NCBI GenBank assembly: GCA_023515795.1
Contig: JALGPX010000004.1
Coordinates: forward strand, 1 to 64,000
Source: Amoeboaphelidium occidentale
Taxonomy: Eukaryota; Aphelidiomycota; Aphelidea
Direction: 5' to 3'
Length of the DNA: 64,000 nt
The position numbers and the translations under genes were made by a program. The notes beneath the pieces are model-generated. The model searched no databases and was not told the DNA's origin. It saw only the letters and a program-made list of their open reading frames with translations. Of the stretch, positions 1 through 9,854 are shown piece by piece (position 1 is the first letter of the stretch; every line of letters begins with the position of its first letter).

Positions 1-70
1 CTGCGCCAACATTAGTTTAACTTCGGAGATCGGACGAGATCCGGTGTATTCTAACGTGTATGGCCGTAGC
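1..70 (-). rRNA. 5S rRNA, partial (cut by window edge)
   Basis: On the minus strand the 5' part of a 5S rRNA begins at base 70 with GCTACGGCCATAC, the usual 5S start, and runs off the left edge of the window. It matches the complete 5S copy at 225-340 almost base for base. Because the single N at 185 lies between them, this may be the other haplotype of the same locus rather than a second gene. An LTR-like repeat starts right at its 5' end. Confidence 0.75.
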
Positions 71-184
71 TGTTTTTTTATAATTCAACACCTCTATTGC
101 ACTATCACGTGCGGTCTCCTTCCGTTTTTTGGGATATCTCATCGACATGGAAACAACAACAACAAACAATGATGCTCAATTGAT
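71..184. repeat. LTR-like repeat, short form, cut by the N
   Basis: This stretch matches the right-hand part of the repeat at 341-793 and begins with TG immediately beside the 5S 5' end. It lacks most of the left 265 bases of the long form and ends at the N. Treated as a fossil LTR-like repeat; no internal coding region is seen. Confidence 0.5.
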
Positions 185-185
185 N
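185..185. other. single-N assembly junction
   Basis: One N joins two contigs whose ends share the 5S gene and the adjacent repeat (1-184 resembles 270-345 plus 606-715). This looks like an unresolved overlap between haplotypes. Similar junctions occur at 9726, 37571 and 59503. Confidence 0.8.
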
Positions 186-224
186 TGACGCTAGCTGATA
201 CCAAACAAAAAGGAACAAAAAGGA

Positions 225-340
225 ACTACAGCACGCAGTATTCCCAGGTGATCTCTCACCCCAGTACTAACTGCGCCAACATTAGTTTGACTTCGGAGAT
301 CGGACGAGATCCGGTGTATTCTAACGTGTATGGCCGTAGC
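225..340 (-). rRNA. 5S rRNA
   Basis: Read on the minus strand, the sequence starts GCTACGGCCATAC, contains the internal control region with GTTAGTACT, and ends GGGAATAC...GCTGTAG, the standard eukaryotic 5S layout. T-rich runs just past the 3' end (below base 222) fit a Pol III terminator. Length is about 116 nt, near the usual 118-121. It stands outside an rDNA repeat, beside a tRNA gene and an LTR-like repeat, so 5S genes here are dispersed, as in many early-diverging fungi. Confidence 0.88.
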
Positions 341-793
341 TGTTTTGAAAGAGTTATCTTCAAGATAAGAAGATCTATCGGTAAATCAGGGGTAAACCAC
401 GTGTACAGATTCTGGAACGTGGATAGTCACATGGAGAATAGATCATTGGATAGAGCGGAGATTCAATCTTATAGATGTCACATCGTGATACCGCCGGAGG
501 AATATAAAAGGCGGCCGATCTTCGCACTAATTCTGGGAGAGCCGGTTAGATCTACACGTCTAGTCAATATAGTTCTATTATAATCACCCGAAGAATTTTC
601 AGTTTTGTTATAATTCAACACCTCTATTGCACTATCACGTGCGGTCTCCTTCCGTTTTTTGGGATATCTCATCGACATGGAAACAACAACAACAAACAAT
701 GATGCTCAATTGATTTCTTTAACGTGTTAATAAAACATCTTAATTAACACACTTCCTTGAATCCTTCGTTTAAATAAGTTCTGTACTACAACA
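341..793. mobile_element. LTR-like repeat, long form (fossil solo LTR?)
   Basis: The segment begins TGTTTT directly at the 5S gene and ends CTACAACA, 18 bases before tRNA-Met. Its right part (606-793, 188 bases, TGTTAT...AACA) recurs at 9855-10042 with the same length and again at 9655-9725. The left part, absent from the other copies, holds a TATAAAAG at about 505. TG...CA ends, a possible U3 TATA box and location beside Pol III genes suggest a solo LTR of a retrotransposon that targets Pol III promoters. No clear target-site duplication and no internal genes are seen, so the family is unassigned; a non-LTR repeat remains possible. Confidence 0.45.
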
Positions 794-811
794 CGTTCCA
801 TGAGATTCTTT

Positions 812-884
812 GCTCTGTTGGCGCAGCTGGCAGCGCGTAGGTCTCATAATCCTGAGGTCGTGAGTTCGAACCTCACACAGAGCA
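812..884 (+). tRNA. tRNA-Met (elongator), anticodon CAT
   Basis: The 73-nt sequence folds as a tRNA. The acceptor stem GCTCTGT pairs with ACAGAGC, followed by discriminator A. The anticodon loop is CTCATAA, and the T arm GTGAG-TTCGAAC-CTCAC is perfect. The D and anticodon arms match eukaryotic elongator tRNA-Met rather than the initiator. There is no intron. A run of six T at 885-890 serves as Pol III terminator. Confidence 0.95.
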
Positions 885-1047
885 TTTTTTGACCAAATAG
901 CTGCCTCTTAGCGCTAAAGACCTGCCTATCTTGTATTTTTTAACGATACTGAAAGCTAATTGATCAACGGGGACCAGAAGAAGTGATCCAGTCTTTTAAA
1001 ACTACTGCAGAGCATTCTTTTTCTTGTCTGATCAAGATTTTCGTATC

Positions 1048-4000
1048 ATGCTAAGCTCTAACGACGACAACGACAACGACCACGAAGAAGCTCAACTCAT
1101 CGGAAGCGAACCAGAAATTTGTAGGGTTTGCAGATCTGGCGAGAATACTTTGGAGAACCCTTTGTTCCATCCATGCAAATGCTCAGGCTCAATTCGTCAT
1201 GTTCATCAGGAATGCCTTACACAGTGGCTGTCGCACTCAAAGAAAGAACACTGCGAACTCTGCGGATACGCTTTTGTATTCGCTCCGATTTACTCTGCGG
1301 AAATGCCAAGAATTATTCCTGTTCGTGTTTTGGCTTTTGGATTTATTGGTAAAGTCTTAAGAGCGATTGAAAAGGCGCTCCATGCCGCTTTGGTTCTGCT
1401 GGTTTGGCTCTTTGTAATTCCATTCTGCTGCGGAATAATCGGGAGGCTCATGTTTCAGGAAAGTTCTGTTAAAGAGGGCACTGCATCGAAGGAGAACATG
1501 TTTCATCTGATTCTGTTTGGATTCCCCGTGCCGCTCTTTGGGTCGCATTTGGGAGACGTCAAGTACATCAAACTGGTTTACTACGATGGCGTTATCATAA
1601 GTGTTTTGGTTGTTATCGCGATGTTTTCTGCAGTGGTTCTTCGGGAGTTTATCGTTTCTAATCCTCCTGCTATATTGCCCGAAGAGGATGAGGAGGATGA
1701 AGAAACAGTCGAAGAACAGCCAGCCGATTCTCCCATGCAGCCCCCTCCTGATTTGGCGCAACAAGAACAATTGCTGTTTGATGATATTTTACGAGAGTTC
1801 GATGTTGAAGTTCAGGCTGCTCTTTCTGGTGATAACAAGGGTGATGATGATGATGATGAACATGATGTATTGGATCCCCCTGCTGTAGAAGCAGTTCCAA
1901 TCGAAATCAACGAACAAAATGAAGACAACAATAATAATAATGTGAACGATGGTGACGGGGAAGATGACGACGACGATGGTTTGAATAATGATGGGCTCTT
2001 ACTGATATTTGGATTTGATGTGCCGCTTGTAGGCATCGCACAAAGATTTGCTTTAGCTGTGATGTTTTGTACAGTAACACTTTTGGCTGCTTTGCTGCTT
2101 CCGTACAAAATTGGTTCAATTGTTATTTACTTTGTAAATGCTTTAGGAGGCGTCAGTAAAACAGCGTCAGAGGAAACGTTGGTTGATTTCCATGAATTAA
2201 GTTTCTCTTCTATTATTTATCCTAAAATTTCAGTCATGCTAATTGGTATCGCATCAGCATTAGTTTCCATGCTTAGCTTCTTCGGCCTTGCGTGGTTTCT
2301 GTTTCAAGGGCGACATGACGATGAACATGAAAATGAGAGTCCAGATATGAAGGAAAGAGTTCAAGAAACTTTGATTTATATGAAAAGAATGATTAATTTT
2401 GGATTTATATTCGCCAAGATCACGTTCTTTTGTGCATTGGAACTGCTTGTGTTTCCTCTGATATGCGGCATTCTTTTGGACGTTTTTACTGTTCCGCTGT
2501 TTTATGGACCTATTAATAAGCCTACTGCAGAATTGTCTGGTAAATCTCCGACTCAACTGGTTTCTTTTCTATTGTCGCTTGATCTAGAGTTGGTTAATGT
2601 TTACATGAATGCCTTTCTGAATTGGACTCTTTTCTATAATTTGAATCCTGCTACATTTATTTTTCTTCACTGGCTATTTGGTACTCTATTCATGTTTCAG
2701 TTTGCACAATTAGTTTCAACAATAAGGTCTACTTTCTTCAGAAGAGGCGTCCTCTGGTTTGTCCGAGACCCACAAGATGAAGATTTTAATCCTATACGAG
2801 AAATGGTTGATAAGCCTATCGCTTTTCAACTCGAGAAAATCCTTATTAGCCTCAATGCGTATTGTTTAATACTCTTTAACTGTGTTGGCTTATCAACATT
2901 CACGATTTGGTGCATCAGCTACGTTTTAAAAACTTTATTATGCGGTTCTCATTTACCTCTTAAAATCAATTATTTTACATTGGTTGCGCCAGACGGCTCT
3001 ACTGAAGAGAAGCAAAACTTGGAGGCATCTGTTCTGGATCATGTTCTTAATGTATGGTTTTTTGTTGTTCCTCTTGTGTACAAAAAGCTTATCAAGCCTA
3101 TGAACATTTACAAGAAGGTATGGAGCAGTATTATTTATCATGCTGCCCACAGAAGTTCACTGAAATCCTTTTTCTTTGGCTACCGTTTCGAAAATGAGTG
3201 TGAGACAGCAGCAGTTTCATATGGAGAACACCAGTCGATGTTGTTAAAAGATGGCAGAGAAATCACAATCTTTAAGTCTTCAAACAATGGTGGATACAAA
3301 AGGGTTCTTGCGACTGATGATGTAACTAAAGATATTGCTCTTAAGCGAGTCTTTGGGATGGAACTTGACAGCATTTTCAAGAAGAAATCGTTCTCTAGCA
3401 AAGAGGGAACATTTTATGTATCTTTTAAATCGTCTTCAGCTCCTGCAGGTACCGAAAGGCTTTACGTGAAGAGATCTAAATTTAAGCCGATAACTTTTCT
3501 TCTGAGTCCCTTGTACAATTGGAAAGATCCTTTACTCTTTGACGCTTCTCGGGAAGAGTACGAACTGGAAATGAGGGGTGTCTACTCGGTCGAGCAAGAA
3601 AAGGCTTTTAAGACAGATCTTCTTAATTATGAGAAAGAACGTGTTTCCTTGTTACATGTACAAAATTTCATATCCAGGCCAAATCCTACAACAAAGGATA
3701 TCTCCGTTCAACTGCATTATTTGGTGGAAACTGAGAATGGTCCTGAACTACATGATCTTACAAAGGAGACCAGCGTTGCATCAACAATATGTTATTGCCC
3801 ACCGTACATGAGACTGAAAGTTTATGCCTTTCTGTTTTACCTTTGGCTCTTTTCCTTTTTACTACACAGCTTGGTATTGCACGGATCTATTGTGGTTGGG
3901 AGATTGATTATGAGTACTCTTTTTAACAAGTTTCAAGTTGATTCCGTGGCTTTTCTTTTGGGATCTATAGTCCTTTTGACACTGTACTACACCTGTGCTA

Positions 4001-4908
4001 GTTTAGTTGTAAAGATTCATGAAGGATTTAATGCTTTCAGAAACGTTTATAGTTTGCTCAAACTAATTGTGAAGGCCAAATGTGATATTGACGCAAATCA
4101 GATACATCCACGACGCGAATTTCTGAGGAAATTGTATATTAGAGAGGTTGGAAGACTTGTGACTTCTGCTCGTTTCGATTGGTGTGTGTCCCAATTCGAA
4201 AAGGCATGGGACAGTGGAAACTTACCATCTGATTATTGGAATGAGGCTTTTAGAAATTTGGTTGGTGATGTTTGGTTTTTTAATTGGCGAGGCTCAGGTT
4301 TTCTTGAGACTTTTGGCAGGTATTTGAGTATTGTCTTAAAACTTACTTCCATGTTGATTATTGTTCCTACTTGTGTGTATAGTATCTTTCGGCAACTGTT
4401 GTGTCTTGCATCGGGACAGCATCATGAACAGTTTTACGATTATGGGCTTGCTAGAGCTACCCGCGATTGCTTTGCCGGTTTAATAATTATCCGATTTCTT
4501 AAAGTTCTGTACATCGACATGGAAGGTTTGATTTTTGCGCAAGACAAGGTTTCAGAGTCAATGCCCAACTTTGACAAAGTGATGAGAAACTATGACGAAT
4601 TGATGAAGCTCGAACTTGGTGGAATTCGCTTGAGTGATGTTTTAAATACCACAGCGAGGATTATATTTGGAACGTTCCTTATCGTTCATAGCTTTGCAGT
4701 CATTCGGTATTTCACATACATTAATCACTCTGCAATTGGTCGCATATTGGAAGCTTCTTGGCTTGAATTGCTTTATAACATGCTGGTTCTGCTTCTTCTG
4801 TCATCGTATGCATTTTCAGGCTACATCGTTAGGCTTTATGACGACTTTGTAAAGAAAGTAAGGGACGATCAATACGTTGTAAGACGGGTCCTATTGAACC
4901 ACGAGTAG
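1048..4908 (+). CDS. DOA10: Doa10/MARCH6-type ER ubiquitin ligase
   Basis: Large ER and inner-nuclear-membrane E3 ligase of the ERAD-C pathway. A RING-CH (RINGv) domain lies near residues 25-72, with Cys-rich start CRVC and end CELC and the His-Cys ligand order typical of membrane-associated RING proteins. It is followed by many hydrophobic segments through the C-terminus, as in yeast Doa10 (1319 aa) and human MARCH6 (910 aa). Two acidic, low-complexity stretches (about residues 205-230 and 260-315) interrupt the membrane segments and are lineage-specific. The protein is 1286 aa with no intron. The start is the first ATG after an in-frame stop at 997; an open TTG-led extension to 1024 is less likely. 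The next gene starts only 33 bases past the stop. Confidence 0.88.
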   Translation: MLSSNDDNDNDHEEAQLIGSEPEICRVCRSGENTLENPLFHPCKCSGSIRHVHQECLTQWLSHSKKEHCELCGYAFVFAPIYSAEMPRIIPVRVLAFGFIGKVLRAIEKALHAALVLLVWLFVIPFCCGIIGRLMFQESSVKEGTASKENMFHLILFGFPVPLFGSHLGDVKYIKLVYYDGVIISVLVVIAMFSAVVLREFIVSNPPAILPEEDEEDEETVEEQPADSPMQPPPDLAQQEQLLFDDILREFDVEVQAALSGDNKGDDDDDEHDVLDPPAVEAVPIEINEQNEDNNNNNVNDGDGEDDDDDGLNNDGLLLIFGFDVPLVGIAQRFALAVMFCTVTLLAALLLPYKIGSIVIYFVNALGGVSKTASEETLVDFHELSFSSIIYPKISVMLIGIASALVSMLSFFGLAWFLFQGRHDDEHENESPDMKERVQETLIYMKRMINFGFIFAKITFFCALELLVFPLICGILLDVFTVPLFYGPINKPTAELSGKSPTQLVSFLLSLDLELVNVYMNAFLNWTLFYNLNPATFIFLHWLFGTLFMFQFAQLVSTIRSTFFRRGVLWFVRDPQDEDFNPIREMVDKPIAFQLEKILISLNAYCLILFNCVGLSTFTIWCISYVLKTLLCGSHLPLKINYFTLVAPDGSTEEKQNLEASVLDHVLNVWFFVVPLVYKKLIKPMNIYKKVWSSIIYHAAHRSSLKSFFFGYRFENECETAAVSYGEHQSMLLKDGREITIFKSSNNGGYKRVLATDDVTKDIALKRVFGMELDSIFKKKSFSSKEGTFYVSFKSSSAPAGTERLYVKRSKFKPITFLLSPLYNWKDPLLFDASREEYELEMRGVYSVEQEKAFKTDLLNYEKERVSLLHVQNFISRPNPTTKDISVQLHYLVETENGPELHDLTKETSVASTICYCPPYMRLKVYAFLFYLWLFSFLLHSLVLHGSIVVGRLIMSTLFNKFQVDSVAFLLGSIVLLTLYYTCASLVVKIHEGFNAFRNVYSLLKLIVKAKCDIDANQIHPRREFLRKLYIREVGRLVTSARFDWCVSQFEKAWDSGNLPSDYWNEAFRNLVGDVWFFNWRGSGFLETFGRYLSIVLKLTSMLIIVPTCVYSIFRQLLCLASGQHHEQFYDYGLARATRDCFAGLIIIRFLKVLYIDMEGLIFAQDKVSESMPNFDKVMRNYDELMKLELGGIRLSDVLNTTARIIFGTFLIVHSFAVIRYFTYINHSAIGRILEASWLELLYNMLVLLLLSSYAFSGYIVRLYDDFVKKVRDDQYVVRRVLLNHE

Positions 4909-4941
4909 ACAATAAAGCTATTAAATCTATTTCTGTTTGAA

Positions 4942-7900
4942 ATGTTTCAGCGAGCGCGAGCCAAGTTGAAACAAGAATTGACGTACCTCAAAGGCATTCT
5001 ATTCCTCTTAAGAAAACATTATGTAATTGCAGCGTCCTCTGTTGTTTCAGCAGCTGTCGCGTCTGTTGCAATGCCAGTTTCCATGTATGCGAAAAGATAT
5101 CTTCGTGTTTCAACTGACTTTTAACATTTAGCGTGCTAATGAAGGAATGGATTCTGTTGATGTCAGAATGTGAAATTAAAGGGCAAAATAACGGATTGAT
5201 GTGCACGTCAATGTTGAGAGGTTCGGCGCAGTCTTTGCGTTTGTTCTGTTACGCTCTCGCGGTGATCGGCTTGCAGTTGTGCTCGGAGCTTGTTTCAACT
5301 CTAATCGCTAGAGTTACAACAGAGCGAGTCGTTCATAAAATACAACAGGCAATTATTGATGGTTTAATTAAGATTGGCCCTGATTATCATGAGAGTAATG
5401 CATCTTATGGAAATGGTTCTAAGCTCGAGTTTGATGAATGTTACTTGGCAAAGCGTTTGAGACAACCTCTTGAAACAGTTCGCACAAAGTTGCCGCTTGT
5501 ACTAAAAGGCAAAACTAAGCTTATTGTTTGGCTGCTATGTGGGATCGTCCTTTCTCTGTTGGAGGGTTATCGGTTCACTCTGATACTGATTGTGCTAATA
5601 CCTTCGCTGTATGTCCTGTCGCTCTTGATCATGAGATATGTTAACTCCATGCAAAATGATGTACAAAATGTTTATGTATCTTCAAGGCTATTTCTGAGAG
5701 AAAATGAACGCAGGTACAACGAAACGCGTTTAGTTGGCCCTTTCTACAAAGAATACACACAATATCTGGAGTCGAAAGTAAAGAGTACTCTTGTTAAAGC
5801 GAAGCAGCTGGAACTCAAAAAGGCTATATTGCTTTCTTGTGTTATATCTTTCACGCATTTCTCCATGTATGGTGTGTACTTGGTTATATTCTGGTATGGT
5901 CTTGTTTCAACTGATAGCAATACATCATTACAAACTGTTGGGCAAATAGTTGAGGCGATTCTTTCAATTCTTTTATGTACGTACTCACTGCAAGAAGTAT
6001 TAAGCAGGGACCACTTTGTGCAGTTGAAGTTGGCGTCGAAAGAATTGCAAGTCTTTCTTTCTGATATTAAACCTTGCTCAGGCGTAAAGTACAACGGAGA
6101 CAAAGTGGCTAGGCTAAGTTACATGTTTTCAAGATCTAACAGTGATCTTTCTCTTCAGGATTTGGATGACAGTTGTGTCGAGTTGAGTATCAACTTTCAA
6201 GGCCTCAAACCTCAAAGAAACAGAGCAAAGAATGGTTTCTCTATCAAAAACGGGGATATATGGTTCGGGCCTTCAAGAATAAGCACAGGCTCCCTTGATG
6301 ATATATCCTTTGATTTGTCTCATATTTCGGACATCAATTCAAGGCTAAAGATTATACGATCAGATAATACGTCTCATTCCAAAGAAATCATAAATGAGTT
6401 AATCGGTCGCAAGAATGAAATGAGCATATACTATGATGGAGTTGCAAAAGAGCTATTCAACAGAAAGTCCATAAAGAAAGCCATTTATCTTGTTGACGAA
6501 GACAAGACCTTATTTCAATGGCTTACATTAAGAAATAATCTGTATCTTCATAATGAACTGTCTGGCTCTGAAAGCCCAAACGAGAATCACGTGCAGAATA
6601 CTATTGGTTCAGTTCCTCTGCTTTTCGCTCTTGAGCTTCTTAAATTTGAACATGAGAAGGCTATCATTGGAAGTCTGGACAAAGAATGTTTCCACTATGA
6701 TCAACTAACAATTGTTGAAAGAACAAAGTTGTGTATAGCAAGAGGAATTCTAACGAACCCGGATTTAAGAATTTTTGTTATTAAGATCAGGGAAATATTT
6801 GTCGATGAAAAGCTGTCTTACATGTTGCAAGATCTACAGAATCATTTCTCAATTGTGCTTATTGTCGAGTCTGGTGGAAACGATTGGAAATTGTCAAAGG
6901 AAAGCGAAGCTCATACAACAAAAGATAAAGACGCCACGAGTACAGCATTTGGATTGTTCTGTAAAGCGCTGAAGGTTGCTAACTTATTGTTCAGAAACGA
7001 TAAAGGGATTTTCTTAATCGCAGGATTCTTTGCGTTGTTGACAGGATTTGCATCCGCTAGCTTTACTATAGTGTTTGCCAATTTGTTTGAACTGCTGGTG
7101 GTCTCAAATGCTGGTTCATCTGGACCTTTCATTTATGTTTTCATTGCTATAACGGGTTTGTCCTTGGTTGGAAGCATAATTTATACAATGCTATTTCATT
7201 TGGTTGGCAATAAGGTTGAAATGGAAATAAGAATGTCAAAAGAACATACTGTTGATCATACTTATCAAGACAAAAGTTCTCCTTCAAACTCAGATTCATT
7301 ATCAAGAATGCAACAGCTAACACATGTTTCAGTCTTATCATCATTTGTATTGCTGTTTGGCTCAAGTCTGCAAGTATTCTGTGGGTTTCTAACAGCGATT
7401 GTAATAGGTTTCAGTTATTCTTACGTACTATCTGGCTTCATGACAGCCTTGTTTTTGTTTCTACTAATGGTGGCGTATGCGATTAAATCTATTTCGCCCG
7501 CGATTAACATTTCAACCACAGAAACATTCTATGATTATGTAAGAGAATTCGTATGCTGTTCCTCCGTTATGGAACATAATGCCCTGAATGTCGAGTGTTA
7601 TTTAAAGTCCTACCTTGATGATCAAATGAAAGCTGTTCTGATACATGGCATGTGTTTGGCAATTAATGGCACATTGCCGTTTGTTTTCCAGTTGGGTATA
7701 ACAGTATTCGTAAACGAAGTGTGGTTTTCTGGGAACTTGAAGTTCATTTTACTGGTTTATTCTTCAATTGCATTTGCAATTCTAAACATGACCAGATTGG
7801 TGAAGTACTGGAGTGAGTTTGATATGAGAGAATTACTTGAGCACAGCTTTCTTTTAATGTTGGATCATACAGAAAGAAAGAAGAATAGTTTAAGTGATCA

Positions 7901-8567
7901 TTCAAAAGCTACTACTGAATACATGTTGACTAAAGAGTTCTTTCTTCAGGAGTTTAACGATAATGTGTCGTTAAAATGGGAGAACGTTGAGATTGGGAAC
8001 GCTGTTATTGACATGATGGTTTCGAATGATGAGTGGCTTTTGTTTCACAGCGAAGATCAGTCTATTCTTCATGATTTGTACATGTTTCAACTTGGAATAG
8101 TTAATCCTGATTCATACTTGTCAGGATGCATACTGATTAACATGGGACGTTCACAGAACTATGTCAACATTAACAAACTTAACAGTCGTTTGTACTTGAA
8201 CTCTGTGTATGTCTTTAATCATAATCCGATCATTATGGAAGGTGTTTCGTACTTGCAGAACATAACATTCAATACGAAGCTTTTGGGTTTCTATGGTTCA
8301 AGATACGCCGAAGAATGTGCAACCAAGTCTGGCCTCAAACATGCGCTACATCAGAGCAATCTAACATTAAGGGATGAAGTCAAAGAAGAACATTTAAATT
8401 TGCTACAAATGGCAAGATTATTGTTCTTTAAGAACTCCATCAAATTGTTACTTGTAACAGAAGCGACTAAGGATGAAATTGCCATTCTTAAGGAATTGAT
8501 ATCTGTTCCTGTTATTGAGTTCTCCTCAAAGAAACACGAACATGCAACAATGACCATCAATTTGTAG
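4942..8567 (+). CDS. full-length ABCB-type exporter-like protein with degenerate ATPase domains
   Basis: Exons 4942-5084 and 5132-8567 (47-base intron, GTATGC...TTTAG) give 1192 aa. The order TMD1 (about 15-350), NBD-like (390-640), TMD2 (665-970), NBD-like (990-1190) is that of an MDR/Ste6 full transporter. TMD1 keeps the coupling-helix style ERVVHKIQQAIIDGL and the later EGYRFTLILIVLIPS. Neither NBD has a Walker A P-loop: the first reads KIIRSDNTSHSKEI where GxxGxGKS is expected. Signature LSGGQ is replaced by LTIVERTKLCIARG in NBD1 and by a LNLLQMARLL segment in NBD2, and no Walker B Asp-Glu is visible. The frame is open over 3.5 kb, so the protein is probably made but cannot hydrolyse ATP in the usual way. 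Exact relatives were not identified. Confidence 0.7.
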
Positions 8568-8574
8568 TTATGCT

Positions 8575-8790
8575 TTAAGATGAATTATATTTATTCTTTT
8601 TAAATTCTTCGAACTCTTTGCGCCACTTCTTGCTGCATGAAACGCTCTCTTTGCCGCTTTCAAAGAGCTCAAAACAACATTTCCGTAGGGCCTCAATCTC
8701 TTTTGCGCATTTATTTTGTTGATAATCGTTTCTTTCTAAACAATCTTGAATTGCGCAAGCAAAAGGTTGACACGGCGGCCGTCGAGACAT
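8575..8790 (-). CDS. CMC4: CMC4-like twin CX9C mitochondrial protein
   Basis: A 71-aa protein with a coiled-coil-helix-coiled-coil-helix fold. Cysteines at 7/17 and 28/38 form twin CX9C motifs, with extra cysteines at 12 and 39, as in CMC4 (p8MTCP1, 68 aa). Such proteins are imported into the mitochondrial intermembrane space by the Mia40 disulfide relay. The opening CQPFACAIQDCL and later LRKCC match CMC4 better than other CX9C families. It is convergent with the ABC-like gene (7 bases between stops), and its ATG is 20 bases from that of the divergent neighbour. Confidence 0.82.
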   Translation of the reverse strand: MSRRPPCQPFACAIQDCLERNDYQQNKCAKEIEALRKCCFELFESGKESVSCSKKWRKEFEEFKKNKYNSS

Positions 8791-8810
8791 TCTTGAATCT
8801 CAATCAAAGC

Positions 8811-9248
8811 ATGACTGCGATCGAAATCCTTGTTATTACATTCATAGTATGTCTCTTATCAGTTGACATATACGCTACCTTACAGAAATTATTCACCAGA
8901 AAAGAAGCTGCTGATGAATCCTCGCGAGATATGGAACGGGAAACAAAAGCACGCGCCAATTGCGATGCAGATTTCGAAGACTTGCACCGTGTTTTGAGTC
9001 TAATAGTTAACCAGATGATGATCGACGATGAGTATACATCAATTACTCGCGTGCTACAAGATGTAGAGGCTGGCAATCACAGTCGGAGTGTTTGTTTAAA
9101 AATCAGGGCAGCGCTACTTCGACTGGTATCACACATGGACGAGTACCTCACAGAGCAAGAGTCTACCCAGAATCAGTTAAGCAATATTGAAGAGAAATTT
9201 GAAATGAGGGCCATAACTCCGCCAAGCACACCCGACATCCTTAAATGA
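8811..9248 (+). CDS. small single-pass membrane protein, unknown
   Basis: I do not recognise this 145-aa protein. From the ATG at 8811 it opens with a hydrophobic helix (about residues 5-24, ILVITFIVCLLSVDIYA) followed by a charged, helical, probably coiled-coil body and a short Pro/Ser/Thr tail. The frame is open further upstream to 8637, but that part lies antisense to CMC4, so the later ATG is chosen. The layout is that of a tail-in-cytosol anchored protein; function is unknown. The stop TGA overlaps the ATG of a 56-codon frame that follows. Confidence 0.5.
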   Translation: MTAIEILVITFIVCLLSVDIYATLQKLFTRKEAADESSRDMERETKARANCDADFEDLHRVLSLIVNQMMIDDEYTSITRVLQDVEAGNHSRSVCLKIRAALLRLVSHMDEYLTEQESTQNQLSNIEEKFEMRAITPPSTPDILK

Positions 9249-9415
9249 TAGGTGAAGAATTGGTTTTACGAGACGCTGGGCTAAATATTAGAACTTTCCA
9301 CATTTTGTTGGATAACTCTTTACAGACTGCGAATGGGTTTAAGGCGAATCAAATGTCTCATTGGGGAATTCTCGCGCGGGGAATAGCCGATGCGTTGCAG
9401 CTTACTGTTGACTAA
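9245..9415 (+). CDS. possible 56-aa small ORF
   Basis: An ATG overlapping the previous stop (ATGA) opens a 56-codon frame rich in ordinary residues (MIGEELVLRDAGLN...ALQLTVD). It could be a separate small protein, a missed exon of the upstream gene, or chance. There is no recognisable domain. Confidence 0.2.
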   Translation: MIGEELVLRDAGLNIRTFHILLDNSLQTANGFKANQMSHWGILARGIADALQLTVD

Positions 9416-9572
9416 GATCGATCACGGTTTGGCCTCTTAAAAAATAAATATGGGCTTCTTTTTAACTCATTTTCGATCCACGCGTTACCTTCATCAAAAA
9501 ATATCCCTCCGGAAGTGAATACAGCTAAGCCTACATCATTCCTCCAATTGTAAAGAAACCAAAAAGCAAAAA

Positions 9573-9645
9573 TGGACCCATAGGGAATTGAACCCTAGAC
9601 CTCCCGCATGCAAAGCGGATGCTCTACCAACTGAGCTATAGGCCC
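9573..9645 (-). tRNA. tRNA-Ala, anticodon TGC
   Basis: The 73-nt minus-strand tRNA has D arm AGCTCAGTTGGTAGAGC, anticodon loop CTTTGCA (anticodon TGC) and T loop TTCAATT. The acceptor stem GGGCCTA/TGGGTCC has two G-T pairs. There is no intron. Confidence 0.92.
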
Positions 9646-9771
9646 ACTGATGAATTCTTATTATCCAACACCTCTATTGTACTATCACGTGCGATCTCCT
9701 TCCGTTTTTTGGGATATCTCATCGANAGCCTACATCATTCCTCCAATTGTAAAGAAACCAAAAAGCAAAAA

Positions 9772-9844
9772 TGGACCCATAGGGAACTGAACCCTAGACC
9801 TCCCGCATGCAAAGCGGATGCTCTACCAACTGAGCTATAGGCCC
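9772..9844 (-). tRNA. tRNA-Ala, anticodon TGC (second copy, possibly the other allele)
   Basis: It is identical to the copy at 9573-9645 except for one base in the T loop. Because the two lie on either side of the single N at 9726 inside a 199-base duplicate, this may be the other haplotype rather than a second gene. The LTR-like repeat starts 10 bases upstream of its 5' end. Confidence 0.8.
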
Positions 9845-9854
9845 ACTGATGAAT

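Noticed and set aside
248-583. 111-codon plus-strand frame over the 5S gene and repeat
   Set aside because: It runs antisense through the 5S rRNA and into the LTR-like repeat; no protein-like motif.
1024-1047. TTG-led extension of Doa10
   Set aside because: Eukaryotic starts at TTG are rare, and the first ATG at 1048 keeps the whole RING-CH domain.
9619-9840. 73-codon frame spanning the N at 9726
   Set aside because: It is built from two tRNA-Ala genes and repeat sequence and crosses an assembly joint.
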